Notes under the pieces: generated by a model
The model's database searches: none
What the model was told of the DNA's origin: nothing
What the model saw: only the letters and a program-made list of their open reading frames with translations
Part shown: positions 22,311-33,160 of the stretch, piece by piece
Layout of the letters: each line of letters starts with the position of its first letter
How positions within the stretch are numbered: position 1 is the first letter of the stretch
Position numbers and translations under genes: made by a program
Source: Sipunculus nudus
Taxonomy: Eukaryota > Annelida > Sipuncula > Golfingiida > Sipunculidae
Reading direction: 5' to 3'
Length of the DNA stretch: 64,000 nucleotides
Assembly (NCBI GenBank): GCA_026874595.1
Contig: CM049312.1
Coordinates: 53,757,429-53,821,428, forward strand

Positions 22311-25300
22311 TCAGCTTTTCTGCTTGTTGGCCGGTAGAGTCAGGTAATAGCCATAACCATGGAGGAAAAATGGACCAACAGCCAAGGTCAGCTGGATGGG
22401 GTAGAGCCTGGGGCTCGCAAAGTTGTAGTACCACTGGTTCAACCAGAAGTTGACAGTCAGAAGGAACAACATCTGTAATCACAAAAAAAAAAACAAGAAT
22501 GAGTATCTCAACATGAACAAAACAAGGGACCTATGGGTCACGGCGCTCAGCTGTTATATATGATAAAAAAATATGATTTAGAAATGAGGCACATGCTGGT
22601 TTTGTGTGGTAATAAGTATAAGCTGTATTATGAGTTGTTGTTGTTAAGCTTATGTATGATTTTGATAGTACCTTTGGAGACAGAGAAGAGAATTGATTTC
22701 ATTTATTTTATTAACAAACGGAGTACTATTGTCACACAGATTTTGACTTGGCCATATAACTTATAAGCAGAACATATAATATAAGAGTTTAACTATTTAT
22801 TAAAAAAATTACAAATATTGTCCCAGATATAATTTTTATTAAAAATAATAAGAAAGAAAAAGAATATATTCATGAATGCATTCATGAATACATTTGGAAA
22901 GTATTTGCACTGGTATTCATATACTTTCATTTTTACCTGAATTCCCATTCTTTATGCAAGAAATTTTATAATGGAGTACATATTCATATTCGTATTTAAA
23001 TACAATTGAAAAGTATTCCCACCATGTCTGGTATTTATTCAGTTTTCACCAAACAATGGTGTTGAGAATCCAGAATGTATAAAATTCACACATTTAATAA
23101 TGATCATAAGTACCTGGTTTTATGGCTTTTATTTATATTAAAAAAAAAATAAATGTGATATATTTATTTTGGACTAATTTCACATCAATGTACACACTAG
23201 ACACAGTAGGAATCTAGATTAATATTATCAACTGCATCTTTGTCTATCATTAAGTTCCTTCATATGATCCCTAATGATTAGTAATAAATAATGAGATTTA
23301 CTTTTTTATTATTAAAATTGAACTGAAAAATGCCATAGGTGACTGCATGGTGTTATTTGGAATACGTGACATTCTATCCATCGATACAAGATTCTTATAT
23401 CATCAGTAACTGCAAGTTAATTCCCTATTATTATAAACTAACAAATTCCTTTTCTATTTTTCTTTAATTTGTTATTAAAAACCAATAAAAATTGATTAAT
23501 TTATTGTTTATTGTTATGTTGTTGGTTAAAACTACTAGATGAGCTGGGTTTGACACCTGGATCAACTGTGGCTGGCCATAAGCTGCCTTGCTGCCAAGTA
23601 TATGCCTCGCCTCAAGCGTGCATAATTTGCTGAAAGTTCAACAAGGTCAACATACAGGTGACTCAAGAATGGCTGGAGAGAGCCAAGGTCTGACATGGTC
23701 TCATAAAAACATTAATAAAAGCTACAATTTTTGGCCAATTTCTTTCAGCTTTCTAAACCAAAAAGCTGAAATCCTTATGTGTGCATGATATGAAAATTAT
23801 ATAAACAGAGCTCACATGAAACAAAAGTGAAATGGTCAAAGTTGGTCAAAATTTAAGGTACTAATTTTATATTTATACTAATAACTTATAAAATTTGAAA
23901 AATTCAGAACTTATTTTGGGTATTCAATTGAATCTTGATTAAATAATGTTACATCCCTGACAAAAAATCTCTAGCTTCAGCAATCCCCTTGTTAAGGGAG
24001 TAAATATATTTCTTGATTTTTTACAAAGTGCATTATATTTGGGCCCATAACTTAAAACAATTACGCAATACTGACAGCATTTCTGGCATGTGCACAGAGA
24101 ATGTATAAAAAAAATGTATATTATATATGATTAAAGTCAGATCAGTGGTTTTGATATTAGGCAGTATTGAAGTGTAACAATGGGTTTTTAATTGAAAAAT
24201 GAAGTTTTCATTAATAACTCAAAGGTATTAAGTCCTAGTGACCAAATTCTTGGCATGGTAGGGAATTTTGGAGTCATCTAATTGTATGCCAAATTTTTGG
24301 AAATGAGAGCTTCAGCTGGGGAGCTGAGCTCTTGCAAACTGCAATTAACACTAGCCTGATGTAAACAATATGTTACATGGTGCTTGAAAACTTGAATAAA
24401 ATCTACAGTTTTTGATCAACTGGTTTCAAATTTTTGGTGTTAAAAATAGACAAAATGCTAACAAAAACATGCTGAGAAAATTAAATCCACAGTACTTACA
24501 GGAAAAACGTGCTATGGTCAAAGTTAGGCAAAATTTAAGGTACCAATTTGTTAATATTTTTAAAAATTTAAAAGATTTTGATCTGATTTTGGGTATACAA
24601 TTTAATTTTGATTAATTAAAGTTATATTACTTGAAATAAAGTCCATAGCTTTAACAAGTTTTGTGTTAAGTGATCAAATATCTTTCCTGATTTTTTACAA
24701 AATGCATTATGTTCTGGCCCATAAGTTTCTTAAATTATATAATACAGACATAATTTCAGGCATGTACATAGGAACTATATAGAGGAATTTTTATGGTAAA
24801 TATGAGGAAAAACAGATGAGTGGTTTTGATATTTGGCAGCCCTGAAGTGTGAAAATAGGTTTTTAATAAAAAATTGAGGTTTTTCCTTAATTTCTTAAAG
24901 GAACAAAGTCGCAAAGACCCAGTTTTCGGCTTGGTAGGAGATCTTGGGGACATCTCACACTATGCCGAATTTTGGATTCCTAGGTCTTACGGTTTCAAAA
25001 CGTGCCACATCTACGGGTGGACCGACGGATGGACGGACAGACGGACGGACGGACAGACGACGGACAATGGACCACTACTATAGCTCAGATGACTTATAGT
25101 CAGCTGAGCTAAAAATCAACAATCACAAACAGGAACTAGAATGAAATGTCTCCCTCCCTCCTCCCATCACCATATTCGAAGGAAAATAACATGGACTACT
25201 TCAAAGGTTTGGCAAATGGAGTTAATAACAAGGGACCCATGGGTCACATCGCTCAGCTGATTTTTGGAAAATATTAGCAACTGCAAAATATTTTTTTTTT

Positions 25301-28300
25301 TGGTTTTTCATGTATATTATCATTAGAAAAGCTATGAGAAAATGGCACTGCTTAAATGAAACTCTGTAAATTATAGAATAATGGACATAAGCTAAACCAT
25401 TTAGTGATGCACCAAGGGAACAAATAGGCCTACGGTCAGTGTTATGTAAAAGTAACATTTAATAAACAAATAATGTGTGAAGGTAATTAAGTTTTCAACA
25501 GTTAAATATATGGCCATATGAGTTAAAAATTAATCCAACAAAGTTTGACATACCAAGTTAACAGTGATATTCACACCTAGGCCCTGCCAACTTTAAAACA
25601 TATGAATGAAATGCTACAAAGTATTTATATCTTCTTAAATCTTGTCAGTTAGCACTTACATTAGATCCTAATATTTTATCACATTTGAATATTAGGATTG
25701 AATTCCTGAATTTTTTTCTTTAAAACAATCAAAATTGTCCAAGTCTCATCAAAAAGAATTTATTTAACATTAAAATTATAAGATTCATCTTGTTTATTAG
25801 TCCTGTGTATTGAAGGGGTGGGTGGGGGGAGGGGTCTCCGTTGTTACTGCTCGTTGCTGAAAAAAATGTTTATTTTAAGATTCATCTAGTTCATAGTACA
25901 GGTCTGTCAACAGAATTGGGGATGGGGTGGGGGGGGGGGGGGTTGGGGGAGCGGGGGTTGCCAGAGAAAAAGGCTCCCTGTGGTATGGTATTAACTGCAG
26001 ACAGCCTGATCAAGCTCAACTCAGTGGAGAGAGCTGCACTGAATGACCTACAGTCACCGAAGTGGACTGCTTGATAATGTAAGGGAATACAACAAGAGCC
26101 TCCAAAAAAATTCAATTACTAGCCTAATTTTGCAGCTTATATTTTCAAATTTCAGATTTATACAGATTAAATCCTTATGTGTACATGCTGTGAAAATTAA
26201 ATCCACAGTACTTACAGGAAAAAAACGTGCCGTGGCCAAAGTTGGGCAAAATTTAAGGTACCAATTTTATATTTTTGCCAATATTTAAAAAAAATTAACA
26301 GATTTTGATCTAATTTTTGGTATACAATTAAATTTTAATTAATTTAAGTTGTATTACTGAAAAAAAGTCCCTACCTTTAACACTTTTGGTCTTAAGTGAC
26401 CAAAAACCTTTCCTGATTTTTTTACAAAGTCCATTGTGTTTGGGCCCATAACTTTTTTAAATTAAATAATACTGACTTAATTTCTGGAATGTACATAGGA
26501 ACTATATAGAGGAATATTTATGGTAAATATGAAGAAAACCAGATGAGTGGTTTTGTCTTAGTGTGAAGTGTGAAAATAGATTTCTAATAAAAATTGAGGT
26601 TTTTCCTTAATATCTCGAAGGAACAAAGTCCTATTGACACAATTTTCGGCATGGTAGGAGATTTTGGGGACATCTAACTGTATGCCCAATTTCAGATTCG
26701 TAGGGCCAATGGTGTTGAAACATGCCAGTCTTACAGACGGACATCAGGACGGATGGACAGACAGACAGACAGACGGACGGACAACGGACCACAACTACAG
26801 CTCAGATGACTTATAGTCAGCTGAGCTAAGAATTCTCAAAGACTAAGTTTTCCGCTTGGTATTTTGGATTCCTAGGTCTTACGGTTTCAAAACATGCCAC
26901 ATCTACAGACGGATGGATGAACGGACAGCCGATTGCGATGGACCAAAACTATAGCTCAGATGACCTTAAGTCAGGTGAGCAAAATATCCTAGATTTAGTG
27001 TTATTCATATCAAGGCCCAGTGAACTTTAAAAGATATGAATGAAATGCTACAAAGTATTTATATCTTATTAAATTTCAAAATGAGCACTTACATTAAATC
27101 CTTATATACTATCACATTTGAATATTAGGATTCAAATCCTAAAACTTTTTTTAAAATAGATTTTAAAATTATTCAAGTTTTCACAAAAAATGTATATAAC
27201 ATTGAAATTAGAAGATTCATCTTGTGTATTAGTCCTGCATATTAAAAGGGTGGAAGGGGGGGGGGGAGTTGGGATTCTCTGTGATTACTGCTGGTTGCTG
27301 AAAAAAATGTGAAATTATAAGATTCATCTTGTTTACTTCTGTCTGTCGACAGAATGGAGGAGAGAGAGAGAGAAAGAGAGGGAGAGAGAGAGAGGCTCTC
27401 TGGGGTAGTAACTGCAGACAGCCTGACCTAGCTCTCCCAGACCAGGGTAGCTGGCCTATCCCATATTGACCCCTCTGACATTACAACTAGATTACTGGCT
27501 GTCAGAGTACCTTTACATCTAGGTCTGAGAAATGCATTATAAGGCCCAATGAGGATGCAAATATCTTTATTCTTTTTCAAAAGTCAAGAATATTTTTTCA
27601 CCGTCACTGAAATATGGTTTGCCAATTTCAGGGAAACATAAGATTTATGTATGTCATAAATTTGATATGTAATACATGTTTATATTCACCATATATTTAA
27701 TATATACTGGTCTTTTTTATTTGTTTACCAATATAGATTTTAATAAAATGGTGCCAAAAAAATTAAGCGTATCGTCAATATGTAGCAGAACCTCACACGA
27801 CCATGTACTCTTCAATTAGAACCACAGGGCCTTATACTCATCAATCAGAACCACACAGGACCATGAACTCACCAATCAGAACCACACAGGACCATGTACT
27901 CACCAATCAGAACCACATAGGACCATGTACTCACCAATCAGAACCACACAGGACCATGTACTCACCAATCAGAACCACACAGGACCATGATCTCACCAAT
28001 CAGAACTACACAGGACCATGTACCCTTCAGTCAGAACCACACAGGACCATGTACTCACCAATCAGAACCACACAGGACCATGTACTTATCAGTCAGAACC
28101 ACACAGGACCATGAACTCACCAATCAGAACCACACAGGACCATGTACTCATCAGTCAGAACCATAGGACCATGTGCTCACCAATCAGAACCACACAGGAC
28201 CATGTACTCACCAATTAGAGCCACAGGACCATCTCCTCATCAATCAGAACCACACAGGACCATGTACTCATCAATCAGAACCACACAGAACCATGTACCC

Positions 28301-31300
28301 ATCAATCAGAACCACACAGGACCATGTGCTCACCAATCAGAACCACACAGGACCATGTACTCACCAATCAGAACCACACAGGACCATGTACTCACCAATC
28401 AGAACCACACAGAACCATGTACTCACCAATCAGAACCACACACGACCATGTACTCACCAATCAGAACCACACACGACCATGTACTCACCAATCAGAACCA
28501 CACAGAACCATGTTCTCACCAATCAGAACCACACAGGACCATGTACTCACCAATCAGAACCACACAGGACCATGAACTCACCAATCAGAACCACACAGGA
28601 CCATGTACTCACCAATCAGAACCACACAGGACCATGTACTCACCAATCAGAACCACACACGACCATGTACTCATCAATCAGAACCACACAGGACCATGTA
28701 CTCACCAATCAGAACCACACAGGACCATGAACTCACCAATCAGAACCACACAGGACCATGAACTCACCAATCAGAACCACACACGACCATGTACTCATCA
28801 ATCAGAACCACACATGACCATGTACTCATCAATCAGAACCACACACGACCATTTACTCATCAATCAGAACCACACAGAACCATGTACTCCACAATCAGAA
28901 CCACACAGGACCATCTCCTCTTCAATCAGAACCACACAGGACCATGTACTCATCAATCAGAACCACACAAAACCATATTCTCATCAATCAGAACATTGTA
29001 ACCGTCTGTACATGATAGAAAGCAAGAACTTACCACAAGACGATGACAGAAGATTGCACGCTTGTCCAGCATATCACGGAAATGTATAGCCTTCAGAGAC
29101 AGCAGTCCACTCATGAACAGAATAGCTCCACAAGACCTGACCAGGTGCAAGTGGATACCATCCACTTTAAAGTCCTTCAATATCTGAAAATATCATAAGC
29201 CCTGATTAGAAATTAGAGAAAAATGAGTAAAAATTCGAAAACATACAGAGAGCACCACCAGTCTTTTGCAATTGATGAAACTGTCCATGATCAATAAGCA
29301 AATGAAAGATAATCTCAATCAATGCAATAATAATTGAGATACTGGCACTTTTATATCAAATCTTCAATTATTCTGGGATGCACAAAGAGAAAATAATAGA
29401 GAATATAGGTCACAGTGACCTAATTTCAGGTTACAGATGATTTTTTTAAGATCTCCAATGGATGGTAAATTACAAGTTTCTGGGTCCAGCCATTATGCAC
29501 AATATCAATATTATTTTCATACATCAATACTTTGTCATATGTGTCTGCTGTTTTCAAAGCCCTTAGTCCCTCTGAGTTTTTTTTTTTTGCATGTCCATGT
29601 CTGCAAGAGTCCTTCCATATAGTTCACACATGAATTCTTCTCACCACGTGTTTGACTCCATACTCGGGGAAGACCAGTGCGTGTACAGCAGATACAAAGC
29701 AAATCAAGGAATCAAGGATCAAGATCTGGTTCATGCGGTTGTTGGGTGCATCACTGAAGGTCCCAAAGCTCTTGGACTGCCACAGGTGATACAAGTTTCC
29801 CAGCAACCACATTCCTGTTCCTAGCATGGCAAATGTGATATGCTGGAAAAAAAATAGTTTAATGAAGCAGATAGTTTACATACCATATAGTTGAAGGTAA
29901 GTACATCCTTGAGTTACAGACAAGTGTAATTCAGGAGTAAGTTTACATGGTCTAAAGTTGAAGTAAGTGTAATCTTATGTAATAAAGTAGTGTGAGACAG
30001 GAGTAAATTTACTTAGTTTAAAGTGGATGCAAGTATTATCCTTAGTTATATAGTAGTGTAGGACAGGAGTAAATTTACATGGTCTAAGTTGAAGTAAGTG
30101 TAATCCTTAGTTATGCATACAGCGTATTAGACAGGAGTAAGTTTACATAGTCTATGGCTTAAGTAATTGTAATCCTTAGTTATCCATTAGTGTAAGACAG
30201 GAGTAAGTTTACATGATCCATAATTGAAAGAGTTGTTAATTAGTGTATTCTTTAGATACAGATTAGTACTAGTAAGGTGTATTATTTTACATGGTCTCTA
30301 GTTGAAGAATGTGTGATCTTTAGTTCAAGACAAGTGAATGGTGGCAGATGTTATCTCATTATCCCTTGAATGGTGTTGGGTAATATAATCTCACCCTACC
30401 CTGAGTGGTGGTTGGTGATGTTGTCTCACCTGACCTGTATGGGGGCAAATGTTATCTCACCCTACCTTGAAAGTTGTTATAACCTGTACTGGTAATGTTA
30501 TCACAACAGACCTGAAATGGTGGTAGGCAAGGTTATCTCATCTACCTTTGAATTGTGACAGGTAATTTTAATTGAACTTTGTTTTAACTTTAAGTTTATC
30601 TCATCTTACCATATGCACTGCAAGCTTTTATTATGTATATATATATAATGTATTTGTATTGCAGGGAGAACTGTTATCTCACCTGAGTATTCCAGCGCTG
30701 TGCCTGGCCCTGGGTCAGGATCTGGGTCATGATCTGACACACCATCATTATTGTCAGGCCCTGTAATAAAAATGACATGATTAAACAAGTTATATATCTG
30801 AAAAAAGTCTCTAGCTTCAACAATAGTCATGTTAAGTGAGTAATATCTTTCCTGATTTTTACAAAGTGCATTATATTTGGGGCAATAACGTCAAGATTTA
30901 CATAATACTGACCTTTCATTCTGGAATTGTAAAGGAAAAATATAGAGAAATATTTATCCTAAATGTGATCAAAATCAGATCAGTGGTTTTGATACTAGGT
31001 AGTCCTAAAAGTGTAACAAAAGTTTTTTATGGAAAATTAAGGTTTTTCCATAATTTCTCAAAATGAACAAAGTCACAGAGACCCAGTTTGGGAACTTGGG
31101 GACATCTAATTGTATATTGGATTTTTGGATTCGTAGGGTCCACTATTTTCAAAATGTGCCCTATTTACGGACAGATCTAGCTAAGCAACAAGTAGAAAGA
31201 CATTATATTGGTTATCTTTTGACATCATGATCATAATGAGGAGACTGATATACTCCATTCCACCAACATGTGTCCACCTGCTTTTTTGGAGATTTTTTCG

Positions 31301-33160
31301 TAAAAACTTATATTTTTCAATTATTTCTTAGAAAGCTGCATATGGAAGTGACAACCTAATATGGCAAGCAAAAATTTAAAAATTAATCAACTCAAAAATT
31401 TTTCAACTTATTTTTACGCTTTCCAAAGATCTGACAGATTTGATGTGTCCCTGCATGAGCAGCCATCACTGTTTTTTTTTTTATTGTTGACATAACATCA
31501 TCCAATCAGCAGCTGTCAACTGAGGCTGTTTTTGCATTTGACCAATGACCTTATCCGCCATTAGTGGGTCTGACAATACGGGACATGTAGTAAAATGCAT
31601 ACTGATTTCTCATATGTTTGAAAATGAGGTCTATTAATATTCTATCCTTAATTAACATTTGCTCCTTCGAAATGTAATACTGGTATATAACAATTTTAGT
31701 ATCAAAAAATAGGTGGACAAGAGGGGATAAAACAGACTAGTAACAAGACCTACCAGGACTTTGCTCATGAACAGCGAGCTGGTGACGTTAGCGTCAGGGC
31801 TTTTCCTGCACACATACCAAACAACTGCCAGGGCGAGCAGCGCAATGCCCTGCTGCTGAGTGACGAAAATGTGCACCACGTCCAGTTTACCTTCTGTCTG
31901 AAACAACAACAGTCAGTTGACCTTAACAACAGTGCATATTTTATGCTTTTAATTAGTGATGGGCCAATAATTTTTTTATATTAATGACCAATCATTTCCT
32001 TTCATAATCAACAGTGGCAGCTCCAGGGTGAAGATCAAGGGGGTCCTGTCCTCCACCCCCCTTTTAGAGCTGAAAGAACCTTTTTTTAGGGTTTCAAACC
32101 AAAATTATGCGACCTTGACCCCCTCCTTCCCGGACCAGAGGACTTTTTTTTAAGGTTTTCCATCAGTCTACCTGGGTGCAACCTTCCTCTCCTGTATCCT
32201 GGATCCATCCCTGTTCAATTAAACTGATTGCATTATTGCATAATCGATCATCAATGATAATGTGTGCACATCCAAGGACGTCATATTATTCCCAGTGTCA
32301 TATTATCCCAATTAAATATTCTAATTATGTCAGAGATATGAGAAAGATGGGGCACTAAACAGCAAACAGAATTAAAGTCTGTGCTATTGGATTTTTTGTT
32401 CTTTCATAATTTGAAATGCTCAAGGTTAGGCTCACCTCTAATTCAACCAAAGGACAGAGAATGGTGGTGATTGAGCACTTCATCTAACTTAATGATAATC
32501 TAAGTGCATTTAATTCATATGCAAACTGAATTTGAAATATTTTATTGTTAAACATATATTACTTCTACAACAAAAGGATAAAAATGAATATGACAGATTA
32601 TATTACCCTTTTAAGGAGGAAATATATGCTATTCTTCCAAAACAAGTTTTACATTAAAAAAAATACATCTATACAGCAGTACACAATGATAATTTATGTA
32701 CACTTGGGTCTTTTCTATTTTCGAATTAGTCAAATACATTCCAGTCTCTGGTGTGGACCCGCCATACCTGTTATCAGTTTGTTTTTCTATAATATAGGTC
32801 TTGTTGAGATATTCCCCTATAATTTGAAAAAAAAATGACATGTCAGTATTATACTATAATTGTAAAACTTGGACCAGTACACGTACACTTTATCATTTAA
32901 ATATAATTTATAAATAAAAAATTTAAAAAAATGCAACTTTCAACTTTGACGGGAAAGATCTAGATGCATGACAGAAATATGATTACATAATTTGTCAACC
33001 TCACCTCATAAGCAAGGGCATCAGGAAGAAGCAGGCCTCCCAAACCAAACACAAGACAGGCCACAAAGTCCGCATGAAGCCAGGCTTCTTGGCCCTGAAA
33101 TGCACTGTAACCGAATGCTGCAACAAGAACCGCCGAGCGCAGGTAGTCCTTGGGATCCAT
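22311..33160 (-). CDS. Multi-pass membrane protein, paralog A, six exons, 295 residues
   Basis: I do not recognise the family. Exons on the minus strand are 33005-33160, 31754-31897, 30683-30760, 29645-29842, 29034-29183 and 22311-22472, all with GT/AG borders and all introns in phase 0. The start is MDPKDYLRS and the stop is TGA at 22311-22313. Hydrophobic segments at about residues 9-21, 31-50, 69-82, 93-115, 128-147, 166-184, 206-222, 237-253 and 270-288 suggest eight or nine membrane passes; no signal peptide is evident beyond the first segment. The paralog at 40510-46953 has the same exon plan and exon sizes (156/186, 144/144, 78/69, 198/195, 150/150, 162/159). Shared motifs include DYLRS/DYMRS, RKSxDxNV, SKV, WLLGNL and PNNR. 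The last intron (29033-22473) holds two large repeat insertions and a minisatellite. Confidence 0.85.
22521..25112 (+). mobile_element. 2.6-kb dispersed element, copy B, in the last intron of paralog A
   Basis: It is the full-length sister of 15855-18460: same opening ACAAGGGACCTATGGGTCAC, same closing GACTTATAGTCAGCTGAGCTAA, with small indels throughout. It lies opposite in orientation to the host gene. It starts only 49 bases upstream (in transcript terms) of the last exon's acceptor at 22473, so it sits next to the branch-point region. Confidence 0.75.
25228..26985 (+). repeat. Mosaic of related repeat fragments
   Basis: The opening ACAAGGGACCCATGGGTCAC at 25228 is followed by a different body. 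The common 3' body resumes near 26100 (CTTATGTGTACATGCTGTGA onward), with a GGACAGACAGACAG end and CAGCTGAGCTAA at about 26830. An extra partial tail repeats at 26831-26985, with ACGGATGGATGAACGGACAG and a diverged end. It is nested or rearranged repeat sequence in the last intron of paralog A. Confidence 0.6.
27005..27430 (+). repeat. Second copy of a 430-base local duplication (first copy 25560-26010)
   Basis: Both copies share GGCCC..AACTTTAAAA, ATATGAATGAAATGCTACAA, the AGCACTTACATTA phrase, AAGATTCATCTTGTNTATTA, a G-rich run, and then TTACTGCTNGTTGCTGAAAAA. They are direct repeats about 1 kb apart within the last intron of paralog A, separated by the 26100-26985 repeat tail. A GA microsatellite (27358-27393) ends the second copy. 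Confidence 0.7.
27803..28996. repeat. 31-bp minisatellite, about 38 units, beside exon 5 of paralog A
   Basis: The unit on the plus strand contains ACCAATCAGAACCACACAGG and CCATGTACTC. The period is 31 bases, with variants such as CATCAATCAG and CAGTCAGAAC. It contains almost no stop codon in any of the three forward frames, which explains the 315- and 185-residue open frames that read the same motif (NQNHTGPCTHQSEPHRTMYS); these are not genes. Read on the minus strand, the sense of the host gene, each unit carries TTGGTGAGTACATGG, which resembles a strong splice donor. The array ends 37 bases from the real donor of exon 5 at 29033. The plus strand has a CCAATCAG box in most units. Confidence 0.95.
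29395..29440 (+). repeat. Short repeat fragment with an ERE-type palindrome
   Basis: GAATATAGGTCACAGTGACC and the following TAATTTCAGGTT match the repeat at 601-635. The perfect AGGTCACAGTGACCT palindrome is at 29407-29421, in the intron between exons 4 and 5 of paralog A. Confidence 0.7.
29885..30330. repeat. About 62-bp tandem repeat in an intron of paralog A
   Basis: Six or seven diverged units contain GACAGGAGTAAATTTACATG, GTCTA..GTTGAAGTAAGTG and AATCCTTAGTTAT. It begins about 40 bases beyond the acceptor side of exon 4 (29842). Confidence 0.8.
30340..30682. repeat. Irregular repeats of the exon 3 donor region of paralog A
   Basis: GTTATCTCACC-type phrases recur near 30350, 30385, 30423, 30452, 30497, 30533, 30600 and 30672. 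The last is the true donor of exon 3: on the minus strand it reads CAG|GTGAGATAACAGTT. The others read GGGTGAGATAACATTTG, AGGTGAGACAACATC and similar. Spacing is irregular, 29-72 bases. Confidence 0.65.
30785..31180 (+). repeat. Internal fragment of the 2.6-kb dispersed element
   Basis: It shares AAAAAGTCTCTAGCTTCA, CTGATTTTTACAAAGTGCAT and GATCAGTGGTTTTGATA with copies A and B. It lacks both ends. It lies in the intron between exons 2 and 3 of paralog A. Confidence 0.65.
32025..32215 (+). repeat. C/G-run repeat remnant ending near CCTGGATCCATCC
   Basis: CCACCCCCC, then CTTTTTTTAGGGTTTCA, CCCCCTCCTTCCCGGACC and CTGGATCCATCC. The same order of motifs occurs at 49570-49740 and, reversed, at 50020-50190. 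It is an old dispersed repeat in the first intron of paralog A. Confidence 0.6.

Noticed and set aside
27803-29089. Long plus-strand open frames (up to 315 residues) with repeated THQSEPHRT motifs
   Set aside because: They are translations of a 31-bp minisatellite that is open in all three frames; there is no start context, domain or splice support, and the last part overlaps exon 5 of the minus-strand gene.
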